A stretch of DNA of 64,000 nt, from the NCBI RefSeq assembly GCF_017168235.1, contig NZ_JABFAO010000004.1:982028-1046027 (forward strand), read 5' to 3'. The DNA is from Rhodococcus sp. KRD197 (GTDB taxonomy: Bacteria; Actinomycetota; Actinomycetes; Mycobacteriales; Mycobacteriaceae). This document shows positions 19,401 to 27,974 of the stretch, piece after piece. The first letter of the stretch is position 1; each line of letters begins with the position of its first letter. The notes beneath the pieces are model-generated. The model searched no databases, had not been told where the DNA came from, and was given only the letters and a program-made list of their open reading frames with translations. The position numbers and the translations under genes were made by a program.

Positions 19401-22392
19401 CGGCGTGCAGCGCCCATTGCCCGAACTCTTGGGCCAGCCGGCGGGCTTTGGACTGTGCCGCGCGGGTCGCGGCGTCGTGAATGGTGGGTGCGCCGGCGCT
19501 CTCGCGGAACTCTTTGGAGCTGGTGATCTCGATCGGATCGTTGTTGAGCAGGTCGTTGAGCAGTTTGTGCCATTCGTAGTCGCCGGCGCGCATTCCGGCG
19601 TTGCCGATGCCCCGGTCCTCGGCAGGTCGGTGCTCGAAGTTGAACTTGGTCGACCAGGACCCTCGTTTGGGAACCAGCCCCCATTTGAGGTCCTGTTCTG
19701 CTGCACCCGGGTAGTGATCGACAGAGACCGCCCACCGGCCTGATGCCCGCTCGACTGTCACCTCTACATCGTTCGGCACCTCGAAGGTTTCCCGGATGAA
19801 CGCGGTGTAGGTCTCGATTGGCACCCACGGGGCACCGAGGGAGACATCGACGTCGGTCTTACGCGGCGGGATTACCGCGGTCAGTGCGTCGACGTTGGCT
19901 CGGTAGCGCGGATCGAGCGCGGCGATTTCTTCTGCGTCGGCGAGCTTGTGCCGGACGTTGCCGGAGAGATACCTCGACGCCGACACCCAGCGGGTCGGGT
20001 CGGTCAGGGTGCGAAATGCCCGCCCCTCCATCGCGATCTCTGTCTGCTCGGCGGTGGTCCCGAGCAGTTCAGCGATCCGGCCGACGTCGAGGCGCGCTTG
20101 CTCGTCGAGACTGATGGCCATCGCCTCGTCGACGGTGTCGGCGTGTGTGCGCAGCTCACGTGAATGCAGCACGTCGGTGTGAAAGATCGCCGCCTTGCGC
20201 GCCGTCATGGTCTCTTCGTCGAAGTGCTCGAGCGCGAGCACCGGGGCAAAGGTCGGGTCGGTGCGCAGGGCCTTGCCGAGGTGGCTCTGCAACTTCGTGG
20301 GCTGGCGTGGATTGATCCAGGCGTCGTCGGAGAGCCGGTCGTAGACATCTTCGGGAATCTCCCCGGCGAAGGGGTCGCCGGCGACGCCTTCGTCTTTGCG
20401 CCAGGAGTCGATCAGTTTGGTCAGAGCTTGCTCGTGCTGGGCGTCCGTGAGGTCCTTCGGTACCGACATCTTGAATCGGTTGATCGGGCCGTAGCGGGCG
20501 ACGTAGGCGTCGTATTGCTCGCTCAGGATCTCTCGCAGCGCTTGCCGTTGCCCGGGGCTGGTGGACTCGTCCTTCTGCGACTCGATCAGAGCCCGAGTGG
20601 TGTCGCGTAGTGCGAGCAGAGCGCCCCATTCGGTGACCTGCTTGGCTCCGCGGGTGTTCACCGGCTCCCACTCCCACGCGGTCCAGCGTTCGATGGTTCC
20701 CATCTGGTCGTCGTGGCGCAGCGTTCCGACCGCGAGATCGTCCGCTGCCGGGCCGTCGCCGATCGCGAGCAATCCTCGCTCGAAGTCCTCACGCGTCGGG
20801 CCGAGGGTGTCCCGCCAGGACGCGGTATGCCCGAGACCGGCATCTTTTGCGGTGTCGACGATGACGCCGAGGGTGTCTTCGACCAGTGTTGGGAGGTCTC
20901 CTTCCTCGGTCGCGGCCACGGACAGGGTGTCGTTGCCGTACATGCCGTGCCCGACCCGTAGCTGCCCGAGCACCCATTCCGGGTGATCGGTGTAGACGGC
21001 GTTGATCGGCACGCCCTTGTCCTCGCCGGCCTCGTCGAGGGCGGTCGCGTTCTCGAGGTGGAGGAACCGCTCGGTCAGCGGCGCGGGCTTCTTGCCGTCC
21101 TCGCGTCGGCGCAGCACGAGAATGTCGGTGACGACCTCGGTGCCGGCGACCCGGCGGAACGCGTTCGACGGCAGCCGCACCGCACCGACCAGGTCGCCGA
21201 GGGCGGCGATGTCGCGGCGGGCCCGCTGATTCTGCGCGTCAAGGGTGTAGCGGGAGGTCAGGACGGTGACGTAGCCGCCGGGTGCAGTCATGGCCAACGA
21301 TTTGACGATGAAGTGGTTGTGGATCGAGTGCTTGGCCTGGTTGTGGACCGGGTCGTAGAGCCGGTAGTCCCCGAACGGGACGTTGCCGATCGCGGCGGTA
21401 AACGAGCTCGGCGGGACGCTGGTTTTCTCGAAACCTTCGGCGCGGATCTGCGCCGACGGGGACAGTGCGGCCGCGATTGCCGCTGTGGTGGCGTCGAGCT
21501 CGACTCCAACCATCTGCGCCGACGCCGGGGCGTGGGCGATGAATGTCCCTGACCCGCAGCCGGGTTCGAGAACCCTGCCACCGGCGAATCCGGCTCGAAT
21601 CGTCGCCTTCCACATTGCGGCGGCGATCGCCGGGTCGGTGTAGTGGGCGTTGAGGACGGTGCGCTGAGCCTGTGCCCAGGCGGTGTCGTCGAGCAGGCCA
21701 CGGATCTGCTCTCGTTCGGCGGCCCAGTCGGGTCGGCGTGGATCGAATACCTGCGGAGCCGCGCCCCAGCTCGACCAGCGTGCGAGTACTGCTTGCTCGG
21801 CTTCGGTGGCGTAGCGGTCCTGGCCGGTAACCGTGGCCAGCGTGCGCAGGGCGGCGATGTTCGCGCTCACTCGCGCCTTCGTCCCCGATGGCACCAGCAC
21901 CTGTCCGCCGGGCCGGAAGTCGACGGGCGGCGTCGTCCATAGCCGTTCGGCCAGCGTCTGACTGTCCACCGCCATGCCTTCGGCTGTATCTGGCACCACC
22001 GAATCCGGCGCTACGGAGTCGGGCGCTACGGAGTCGGCTGTGGTCGACACCGTCGCCGGTGATTCGCGGCCTGGATCGGCTGTGGGGGAGTCGGTCTCGC
22101 TGCCGGGTGCGGGTGCATCCTGCGACGGGAGGAGTTGGTCGACGCGGCGGCCGTCGATGGACAGCAGGTGCCGGTTCTGGTTACCAAAGCTCACCGCGGC
22201 CGCGTGATCGTCGCGGTCGAGGGTTTTCTGATTCTCCTCCGGGATCAGGGCGATGTCGGAGTCTCGCCGCATCTCCAGCAGCGCGTCGGTGATCTGCTGG
22301 TCGGTCAGTGTGCCGGCGAGGTCGGCGCGAATACGCGCCAGCCGCACCAATGCCTCGTCCCTACGCGCGAGCCGCCCATAGGAGTCGCGCAC
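16402..22392 (-). CDS. Giant N6-adenine methyltransferase / SNF2 helicase (DarB-like)
   Basis: About 2000 residues. An N-terminal methyltransferase domain has motif I VLEPGCGSGTF (near residue 272) and motif IV IGNVPFGDY (near 336, NVPF in place of NPPF/Y). A second half is a SNF2 helicase: VVGAGKT near 1057, YLFVDEAHEF near 1212, QREGRIIRQGNQN near 1567. A coiled coil follows. This architecture recalls phage P1 DarB and large plasmid helicase-methylases that protect incoming DNA from restriction. It is the last gene of the coupling-protein operon. The start is uncertain: GTG 22392 is the first start codon after the 204-residue gene, but the frame is open to a GTG at 23301 and encodes QLDLF, a clamp-binding-type motif, at 22585-22599. 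Confidence 0.85.
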   Translation of the reverse strand: MRDSYGRLARRDEALVRLARIRADLAGTLTDQQITDALLEMRRDSDIALIPEENQKTLDRDDHAAAVSFGNQNRHLLSIDGRRVDQLLPSQDAPAPGSETDSPTADPGRESPATVSTTADSVAPDSVAPDSVVPDTAEGMAVDSQTLAERLWTTPPVDFRPGGQVLVPSGTKARVSANIAALRTLATVTGQDRYATEAEQAVLARWSSWGAAPQVFDPRRPDWAAEREQIRGLLDDTAWAQAQRTVLNAHYTDPAIAAAMWKATIRAGFAGGRVLEPGCGSGTFIAHAPASAQMVGVELDATTAAIAAALSPSAQIRAEGFEKTSVPPSSFTAAIGNVPFGDYRLYDPVHNQAKHSIHNHFIVKSLAMTAPGGYVTVLTSRYTLDAQNQRARRDIAALGDLVGAVRLPSNAFRRVAGTEVVTDILVLRRREDGKKPAPLTERFLHLENATALDEAGEDKGVPINAVYTDHPEWVLGQLRVGHGMYGNDTLSVAATEEGDLPTLVEDTLGVIVDTAKDAGLGHTASWRDTLGPTREDFERGLLAIGDGPAADDLAVGTLRHDDQMGTIERWTAWEWEPVNTRGAKQVTEWGALLALRDTTRALIESQKDESTSPGQRQALREILSEQYDAYVARYGPINRFKMSVPKDLTDAQHEQALTKLIDSWRKDEGVAGDPFAGEIPEDVYDRLSDDAWINPRQPTKLQSHLGKALRTDPTFAPVLALEHFDEETMTARKAAIFHTDVLHSRELRTHADTVDEAMAISLDEQARLDVGRIAELLGTTAEQTEIAMEGRAFRTLTDPTRWVSASRYLSGNVRHKLADAEEIAALDPRYRANVDALTAVIPPRKTDVDVSLGAPWVPIETYTAFIRETFEVPNDVEVTVERASGRWAVSVDHYPGAAEQDLKWGLVPKRGSWSTKFNFEHRPAEDRGIGNAGMRAGDYEWHKLLNDLLNNDPIEITSSKEFRESAGAPTIHDAATRAAQSKARRLAQEFGQWALHADEVRREQLLDIYNDKFNSLVAPVHSGAHMSFPGLGEKYSPYPYQRDAAARIVSEPTVLLDHVVGAGKTGTILMGAMELGRLGLADKPWVVVPNHIIDQVVREAGQWYPGARILSGSAATDAEGRRLLVAQSASQDWDIVIVPRSAFSSIGVDPGTKAEYIRTQVADLDAELTEATSDLTVKRLEAMKTKLEEKLETALEQAGKDRGLTFEATGCDYLFVDEAHEFKNLARASGVTELANEGSHRATDMDLKLGYLRSMRREEAITKGIPPEEYIERVATFATGTPVANSLAELWVMQHYLRPDLLDDAGVSQINDWGATFTDTVERVELNSSGSRLRAITRVGEFTNVGDLIGMTSVFTDAVTRDQVPANLPVKDGGRNTDVTFTPALEVQDFIADLGHRADTADVKRPDLDNALKVANDGRNATLDPRVAHLDAAPPENSRAHIVAQRILDVHNDSAENIYLESAGEPHPTPGALQIVFCDRSTPKPNGSWSIYDGIRAELIAGGMDPARIAYVHDYPKPSEKARLFEMCRTGRVSVVFGSTEKMGTGTNIQDRAIALHHVDVPWRPADLEQREGRIIRQGNQNAHVKVFNYVAEKTFDTVMWQTVHRKAHFIEQLKKADRSMRRVVDLDSDSLAENSAMTKALATGDDRYIQQIELDSQLQELQSEADSHFAEQRSIERDRDRLRREVPRARDRVAGLKEAAPILKSRRVAEKWPGITIRGVFYDKRSEAASAIALALQGTYQSLKGEGMTKTTVIAEMNGFPIEASRPAQDSLLYLSFSGLGSSTKAIEAHDLYPRIGDGERSQHSLGLLTRVENMAYTVDTDLAKAEHSLDRDEQRLDDLELVELSDFPKATQLKDLSNEVSRLRREIKEAETSPEALARDAARAERAAAKGREKGWSLMLNPTPALIEQLGMGSADDVRAMMRDNELAVTHARKVTGGIAAGQSEPNEPDTRPGKFLRAMEHDIGTVGEWKGTDRDIPEPGPGNEPGNGYDLDT

Positions 22393-22622
22393 CAGCTCGA
22401 TCGGAGTCGATTCTGTCGCAGGCGCCGGAACCGTGGTGGTCGGTGCTGGTGTCAGGGCCGAGGCCGGCGCGGCGGCCGCGGCTTCGGCGACAAGGTCAGC
22501 CGGGTCTCGCGGTGTAGGCAGCGGCGCCGCGCCGACGTCGGCCCCGGCCGGATTGATCGGTGCCGCGCCGTCAGCGTCGAACGCGAACAAGTCCAGCTGA
22601 GCGTCGCTTTCGCTGCGGCGGG

Positions 22623-23237
22623 TTACTTTCCGCTTGCCGCGTGCTCGGCCACTCTCTCGTCGAGCAGGTTCGTGAACGATCGATACAGCGGGTGGCTCTG
22701 CGACGTCGGGTACGGCTGGTCGTCCTCGATCCTCGCCTGCAGAAGATGCACCGCGTAGTACTGGAACCGAACCGGCTTGTCCTTCCACAGCAGACGCATC
22801 AGCCGCCGAGTCGACTCGATCGGGTCCGCGCAGTTCATCGGGTTGCGCCACCGCTCCGGATCGCTCTGGTGGACCTGAATCCGCGCCCGGTCCCGCTCCG
22901 CTTCCGCCTCCGCGCTCTCCTGGTCCGGCGGGTACGCCTCCATGTCCTCCGGGAGCTGGTTGTAGATCTCCTCGTTGATCACGAAGTCCGTCGCCTGCGC
23001 CCACGCTTGATTGATCAAACCCACCTGCTCCAAGTACGGGGCCGTTGCCCCGTTCTCCTTCATGTAGCGGCGCAGCACTTGGTCCTGCATGTGGATCTTC
23101 ATGTTGTCGATCCGCTCCGCGATCCGCTCGCTCTCCCGTTCGAGGAACTCCTGCTGATCTTCTGGGCTGAGCTCCTGCGGCAGTCCCTGGTGTTCGAGAT
23201 AGAGCTTCATGATGTCCTGCGTTATCGGGTCGATCAT
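22623..23237 (-). CDS. Conserved hypothetical protein in transfer operon
   Basis: A 204-residue soluble protein, not recognised. It is rich in Glu, Gln and Asp with strongly helical, probably coiled N-terminal sequence (LSPEDQQEFLERESERIAER), a middle with Trp, Tyr and Phe, and a C-terminal DKPVRFQYYAVHLLQARIEDD. Composition and codon use are clearly protein-like, unlike the Gly/Ala/Arg/Pro-rich translation of the overlapping frame. ATG 23237 has AGAGGA eleven bases upstream. The gene lies between the DUF4913 gene and the methyltransferase-helicase, and its stop immediately precedes coding-like sequence of the latter in the -1 frame. Confidence 0.75.
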   Translation of the reverse strand: MIDPITQDIMKLYLEHQGLPQELSPEDQQEFLERESERIAERIDNMKIHMQDQVLRRYMKENGATAPYLEQVGLINQAWAQATDFVINEEIYNQLPEDMEAYPPDQESAEAEAERDRARIQVHQSDPERWRNPMNCADPIESTRRLMRLLWKDKPVRFQYYAVHLLQARIEDDQPYPTSQSHPLYRSFTNLLDERVAEHAASGK

Positions 23238-23301
23238 GGTGATCACTGTCCTCTGCGTCGGCGAACAAATCGAGTTGGTCATCGTCGGAATTTTTGGCCA
23301 C
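23232..23301 (-). other. SD-led short reading frame encoding a QLDLF clamp-type motif
   Basis: A GTG at 23301 has AGGAG ten bases upstream and begins MAKNSDDDQLDLFADAED, which reaches and overlaps the start of the 204-residue gene. QLDLF fits the consensus by which many DNA-processing proteins bind the bacterial sliding clamp. The frame is the same as that of the giant methyltransferase-helicase, but between them it passes under the 204-residue gene. It may be a short leader peptide, an alternative N-terminus, or a relic. Confidence 0.4.
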
Positions 23302-23471
23302 GGTAGGTGCGCTCCTGGAGTCGGGCGAGACGTGTGCGACCCGCACCACCCGCGGAGGGTGACCGGTCGCTAACGTCGTCGTCGGCTGGAGGCGCAATCT
23401 CCGGCCATATCGGCCCTGGTGGGTCATGCAGGACCCACCAGGGCCTCTGGCTACTTCGGGTCAGGGTTGTG

Positions 23472-23888
23472 TCAGGTTTGGGCGTTGAGTTCGTCGAACC
23501 ACCCGGGCGGGGCGGCAACGAACTCGTTGCGCAGCGCCGGGGTTGCTTGGTGGGCATCTCGTGCGCACCGATACATCGGGCCGTGCTCGGCGTCGAGCAT
23601 CGTGCGCAGTTGGGGGTCGGCGTGGTGAACCCACCACCCCGACATCGCCGCGCCGTCGTCGGCTGCGGTCGCTGCCTCCCACGCCGTCCACAGCGAATGC
23701 AGCCGCACGACGACTTCGGGGTGATCCCACCAGCGTGGGCAGAACACCCTGTTCTTCCCGGCGGTCGAGGACAACTTGCGAGCCAGGATTGCCGACAGCC
23801 AGTCGTCGAACCAGGCGTCGAAGGTCGGAAACCTCAGCGGCGCTGTCTCGTCGGTGCTCTCCGGATCCATCTCCTCGGGGGCGGTCAC
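23472..23888 (-). CDS. DUF4913 family protein
   Basis: A 138-residue protein with the pattern of the actinobacterial plasmid family DUF4913: an acidic N-terminus, FCPRWWDHPEVVVRLHSLWTAWE in the middle, then WWVHHADPQLRTMLDAEHGPMYRC and a Trp-containing end. No enzymatic motif is visible. GTG 23888 overlaps the coupling-protein stop as GTGA, so it is translated with that gene. Members usually sit next to conjugation genes and are thought to be plasmid-transfer accessories. The molecular role is unknown. Confidence 0.75.
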   Translation of the reverse strand: MTAPEEMDPESTDETAPLRFPTFDAWFDDWLSAILARKLSSTAGKNRVFCPRWWDHPEVVVRLHSLWTAWEAATAADDGAAMSGWWVHHADPQLRTMLDAEHGPMYRCARDAHQATPALRNEFVAAPPGWFDELNAQT

Positions 23889-25774
23889 CGGTACGGCTCC
23901 TTGTCGATCTCGTCCTCGGTGTCGAATGCTGTGCTCTCGACCTGTAGGAGCGCCTTCTCCGGAATGCCGTAGCGAGCGAACGACGCGGTGATGGCGTCGG
24001 CGTTCGGTCCGTCGGACCAGTACACCTTCACCACCAACACCGGCCGGTTACCGGAAATCAGCACCAGCGCGCGGGTCTTCGGGATCGCTCCGAGGTCGTC
24101 GACGGTCAGAATCGGCTCCTTCGACCAGGACTGCGACTTCGACGACGAACCACCCTCGAACATGCCGCCGCTGCGGGATTTCGACCAGCGTTCGACGTCG
24201 TGATCGCCGACGAGCGCGGACAGCTCGGACAGGGTGGTCTTGTCCTTGAGACCGCCGCCGTACCAGAGAAAGTTCGCGGCATCGAGAAGCTGCTTGACTC
24301 CGTCCTGACCCCACACTCGTATCGCCTGCGAGAGGTTCTGCACGATTGTCATCACGCAGATGCCTTGGGAGCCGAGGTGGGAGTACCAGGCCGGGAGCTC
24401 GGGGAGGCGGCACACGTTGGCGGCCTCGTCGAGGATGCACAGCATCGGCACCGGCAACCGTCCACGCGGGCTTCGGCGTGCGACGCGTTGCGCGGCGTCG
24501 ATGATCGACCCGATCAACGCTGTGGTCAGCGCCGACGAGGAGTCCGGGCCTTCCTTCGACAGGGCGTAGAGGGTGTCGGTGCTGGTGACGAACTTGTCGA
24601 CGACGAACTCCGGCATCGAGTGCGGGTAGCGGACCCCGCTTCCGATCTTCGTGTCCGGAGTGTCCTCGACCCCGAGGTCGACTCTGTTCGGCGGGAGAAT
24701 CGACATTGCGTACGACTTCTCTTCCAGCAGGCCGATGAACCGGCGTGCCATGTCGTAGAGACCGTCTCGCTGGCGCGGGTTGAGATCGCTCGTCGACTTC
24801 AGGCGCAGTGCAACGATGCTATGGCCGTGCGCCTGCAGAAGCTTTTGGGGGAGTTCGTTCTCCTCCTCCGAGAGCCAGCCGTAGACGTGCAGCAGATCCC
24901 CGCCGCCGCATGCGGCCGCGAACATCATCTGCGCGAGCAGTTCCTGTGCGCCGCCGTCGAAGTAGGCATCGACCTTCGCCGAATCATCGCGTGATGCGGC
25001 CGCAAAATATGAGGCGAGCTTGCGGGCGGCGACGATGGTGTCGATTCCGCGTAGCGGGTTCCACCAGAACCCGTCGCCCGTGGTGAGCGGCCCTTCGGCG
25101 ATGCCCTGCAGGTCGTAGCGCCACACTTTCCCGATTAGTTCGCGGACGCCGCGAGTGAAGTCGTGGCCGTCACGTTTGTTGGAGGTGAACAACGCAGCGC
25201 CGGGTGCGGTGCACAGGGCGTCGATCGCCAATGCCGCGGTTTTACCCATCCGAGGTCCGGCGAGGGCGAAGAGCATGTCCTCCCAGGACATGAACACTTT
25301 CTGATTGCCTTGCACCGTGCTACCGACGATGACCCCGATGTCGGCGTCGTCGAGCGAGTCCAGTTCAGCAAGATCCGATCGCAGCGACTTCGCGCGTTCG
25401 CGGGCCTGCTTGCCGGTCACCCCGGTCAGTTTCGACGTTGGCCCCATCAGGCGGGCTTTGGCATCGACGTCGTTCTGACCGCCGCCCGCTGCGCGGGCAG
25501 CGGTGACGACGCCGGTGAGACCGGAGACGATGATCACCACGATCACGAAGATCCAGGTCGAAACCGTCGGCCAGGTCAATTGCCCGCCGGCGACGGAGAA
25601 CAATGCCCCGAACGGGTTGCCGGGAATTTCCTCCCCGGTGCCGGCGAACGCGTGTCCGAGCCACAGTGAGCCATACGCGAGGGCGATCAACACGATCACC
25701 ACCGAGACCGCGATCAACGGCAGCACCGACGATGAGGCTCCGGCGCCTTTGGAAGTCGGCTTCTTCGTCACCAT
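23885..25774 (-). CDS. Type IV coupling protein (VirD4/TraG/TraD family)
   Basis: A 629-residue inner-membrane ATPase that would link the relaxase-DNA complex to the secretion channel. Two transmembrane helices lie near residues 17-45 and 70-92. Walker A GPRMGKTA is at 173-180, preceded by SWEDMLFALA, and Walker B LCILDEAANV is near 443, followed by the typical SHLGSQGICVMTIVQNLSQ. A TraM-recognition-like region occupies the C-terminal third. ATG 25774 is chosen because sequence upstream in this frame is arginine-rich shadow translation. The gene overlaps the 222-residue gene by seven bases and the DUF4913 gene by four. Confidence 0.92.
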   Translation of the reverse strand: MVTKKPTSKGAGASSSVLPLIAVSVVIVLIALAYGSLWLGHAFAGTGEEIPGNPFGALFSVAGGQLTWPTVSTWIFVIVVIIVSGLTGVVTAARAAGGGQNDVDAKARLMGPTSKLTGVTGKQARERAKSLRSDLAELDSLDDADIGVIVGSTVQGNQKVFMSWEDMLFALAGPRMGKTAALAIDALCTAPGAALFTSNKRDGHDFTRGVRELIGKVWRYDLQGIAEGPLTTGDGFWWNPLRGIDTIVAARKLASYFAAASRDDSAKVDAYFDGGAQELLAQMMFAAACGGGDLLHVYGWLSEEENELPQKLLQAHGHSIVALRLKSTSDLNPRQRDGLYDMARRFIGLLEEKSYAMSILPPNRVDLGVEDTPDTKIGSGVRYPHSMPEFVVDKFVTSTDTLYALSKEGPDSSSALTTALIGSIIDAAQRVARRSPRGRLPVPMLCILDEAANVCRLPELPAWYSHLGSQGICVMTIVQNLSQAIRVWGQDGVKQLLDAANFLWYGGGLKDKTTLSELSALVGDHDVERWSKSRSGGMFEGGSSSKSQSWSKEPILTVDDLGAIPKTRALVLISGNRPVLVVKVYWSDGPNADAITASFARYGIPEKALLQVESTAFDTEDEIDKEPYR

Positions 25775-26436
25775 GCGTCTACACCGCCGTCGAGGGCCGA
25801 GTCGACGTTGCGGTCGATCTCGATGACATTGGAGACCCGGTCGGTGATGTCGACGACCGAGTCCGACGAGCGGTTCTGTCGGGGTGTTTCGAGCATCAGA
25901 TCGGCCAGGCGAATTGGTTCGACGTCGGCTGCGGTGGAGGAGACGTCGAGGGTGCGCTCGGCGATGTCGTCGAAGTCGATGGCGTCGAGTTCGGTGGGCA
26001 ATTCCACGAAGTCCAGCGCCAGATTGGGCCACAGAACCGCATCATCGATGCCGTTGTCGACGATGCGCTCCCGCCAGGCATCCTCGTGGACATCAAGGCG
26101 GTCGGCGGTGGCGCTAGCCCAGTCGTACTGCACGGGGTCTGTGGAGCTGTTCGCGTGAAAGACGGCGAGCTCGAGTGCGACACCGGTCGCAGCGAGGTAC
26201 GCAGTCGCACGGACCAACGACACATCGGAGTCGAGCAGTCCGAACGCGCGACTGTCACTGCGCGGCTCGTACGAGTGCGGACGAGCCCGGATCTCGTCGC
26301 GCCGGGCGTGAGCGCGGTCGGGAAGACTACGTCGACGTGCAGCAGCCAACGCGGCGCGGTGGCCGCGTTCGTAGGCGGCGGCAGCGATCTGCGAGCGACG
26401 CTGCTGTTCAGCAGTAGGTGCTGTCTGGGAGCTCAT
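25768..26436 (-). CDS. Hypothetical protein, first gene of coupling-protein operon
   Basis: A 222-residue soluble protein with an Arg/Ala-rich helical N-terminus (AYERGHRAALAAARRR), a middle LLDSDVSLVRATAYLAATGVALELAVFHA with hydrophobic helices, and an acidic C-terminal half (LDFVELPTELDAIDFDDIAE). No family was recognised. It overlaps the coupling-protein gene by seven bases and is probably the promoter-proximal gene of the operon that ends with the methyltransferase-helicase. Such a position suggests a role in substrate selection or DNA processing during transfer, but nothing in the sequence proves it. Confidence 0.65.
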   Translation of the reverse strand: MSSQTAPTAEQQRRSQIAAAAYERGHRAALAAARRRSLPDRAHARRDEIRARPHSYEPRSDSRAFGLLDSDVSLVRATAYLAATGVALELAVFHANSSTDPVQYDWASATADRLDVHEDAWRERIVDNGIDDAVLWPNLALDFVELPTELDAIDFDDIAERTLDVSSTAADVEPIRLADLMLETPRQNRSSDSVVDITDRVSNVIEIDRNVDSALDGGVDAW

Positions 26437-26876
26437 CGACGGTCACCGCCGTCGCCGTCTGACGTTGCCTGAAGCGTATGCGTGCTCGGCATGAGCGGAA
26501 ATAATTTCGACATGGGAGGGCCTTCACTGGGAGCGTCGGCCAGCCGACGACGATCACACCGTCGCCTAAAGGCGTGCAGTGCAGTGTCGTTGCTGGGTGG
26601 ACGCTCGACCGTGACCCTCATCGACGGTCGAACAATGACTACCTTAAGGCATCGGCATGCCGTTTCGCAGCTCTCCACTCCTGTGGACATCGTTCTGGGG
26701 ATATGGCGCTCCCGTCACGAGCCGCCATCCGAAGGCGCCGTGGGTGGCCATCACCGGCACTCTCGCGCGCGCAGGAGCCGTTCCTGACGTAGGCGAGTGA
26801 CGCCCGGGCCGTAAGTGCCTCATCGTGGCTCAGATGCGGGAAGACTCTGCGAAGTGGGTTGGGCTTCCACGATTGA
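26437..26876. other. Intergenic region upstream of transfer operon
   Basis: About 440 bases without a convincing gene. It should hold the promoter of the minus-strand transfer operon and the end of the lipoprotein gene. A 26-codon frame ending in an ATGA overlap with the 222-residue gene (starting near 26511) has no ribosome binding site and is not called. The frames elsewhere are arginine- and serine-rich shadows. Confidence 0.4.
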
Positions 26877-27485
26877 CTAGGCAATGCCACCGATTTTCCA
26901 TTCCCAACCGCCTTGATCGCTGAACGGCACGTATCCGACGGACGTGGTGTCGAGCGGAAGATCCAGCACAACAAAACCCTGGTATCTCGATGACCTGACC
27001 GGATTCGCAGGCAGTGCACCATCTGATTCCGAGCAGTTCAGCGTTGCGTCTGTCATGAGGTTCGACGTGGTCACTCCGTTTGCGCGGATCGCGACGAAAT
27101 CGAAGCTCCGGAGCAGAGTCCCGTAGTCCGACGCATCGAACTTTTCACCTGTTTGGACCGTGACAGGAAAGGCGGAAAGCCGACCGTTCTCAGAGGGTAG
27201 CTGCTCCATGCACCCGGTCGCGTCCGCCGGTTTGTCCAGTGAGAAGAGGACATCGCACTGTGCAGGGTCTTCGCAGCCCATCCCTGCCAATTCGCCCCAC
27301 TGCTTCTCCAGGGCGTCACGCGCATTCGTTGGTGCACCGGTCGCGAGCGTCGGCCCCGCTTGGGTCGACGTCGGTGCGAAAGTGGACATCGGCCCAGTCG
27401 GTGCTACGGGGTCCGATGAACCGCAGGCGGCGCATACGAAAGTTAACGCAACCAGTACCGATTTGATGCGCACAGCTTTGATCAT
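26877..27485 (-). CDS. Putative lipoprotein
   Basis: A 202-residue exported protein. It has a basic start (MIKAVRIK), a hydrophobic segment (SVLVALTFVCAAC) ending at a lipobox-like cysteine, then a Pro/Thr/Ser-rich linker and a globular domain with several cysteines (GMGCEDPAQCD, ATGCMEQ, TLNCSES) that could form disulphides outside the membrane. ATG 27485 places the signal peptide at the N-terminus; a longer start at 27509 is in frame. No domain family was recognised. It is transcribed away from the small gene at 27670. Confidence 0.7.
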   Translation of the reverse strand: MIKAVRIKSVLVALTFVCAACGSSDPVAPTGPMSTFAPTSTQAGPTLATGAPTNARDALEKQWGELAGMGCEDPAQCDVLFSLDKPADATGCMEQLPSENGRLSAFPVTVQTGEKFDASDYGTLLRSFDFVAIRANGVTTSNLMTDATLNCSESDGALPANPVRSSRYQGFVVLDLPLDTTSVGYVPFSDQGGWEWKIGGIA

Positions 27486-27669
27486 CTTTGGTTTGTAGCA
27501 CGAATGCATCTGGCCGCGACGAGGTTAGGCTGCGGGTGGCGAACAGGGGAGCTGACGGACGGCCGCCGACTCGCACACGTCACCGCGACCAGCATTCACC
27601 GGCGAGGCTGACAACTGCCGTACACGGGTGTGGCGCGCGTTCGAGTCCGGCAGTCATAGACTCCGCATC

Positions 27670-27903
27670 ATGGATGGGCTCGACTTCGGAATGCCGAAGA
27701 CATATAAGAACCGCAGCGGCAACGACGTCACCGAATGGCCGGATGGCCTCAAGCTCGTTCGCTTCGCCGACGGCCGGATAAAGGTCGGCCGTCAAGGATC
27801 CGTCCTTCGTGGTGGCACACGCGGAGTCACTGCTCAGGAGTTCCGCTCCGGGAGCAACCCCACCGCGCATGTCATTGCTGCGTTCGACAACCCAGAGGCA
27901 TAG
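27670..27903 (+). CDS. Small hypothetical protein with DGRIKVG motif
   Basis: A 77-residue soluble protein (MDGLDFGMPKTYKN...). It has the stretch LKLVRFADGRIKVGRQG, resembling two stretches of the 191-residue protein encoded nearby on the other strand (IFLDGRVKVAS, LHHDGSITVGN). No ribosome binding site is evident, so it may be leaderless or start at the ATG at 27691. The composition is protein-like. Function unknown. Confidence 0.45.
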   Translation: MDGLDFGMPKTYKNRSGNDVTEWPDGLKLVRFADGRIKVGRQGSVLRGGTRGVTAQEFRSGSNPTAHVIAAFDNPEA

Positions 27904-27974
27904 GTCCCGTCGCGCGCCCGAGCTGAACGGGTCGGCGTCTGGCGGCGCGCGAAATTCGATGCGTGGACCTGCCA

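Noticed and set aside
22623..23301. Continuous coding of the giant helicase-methylase from GTG 23301
   Set aside because: Between the two QLDLF motifs the translation is Gly/Ala/Arg/Pro-rich and lies under a clearly better 204-residue gene. Kept as a finding, not as the gene start.
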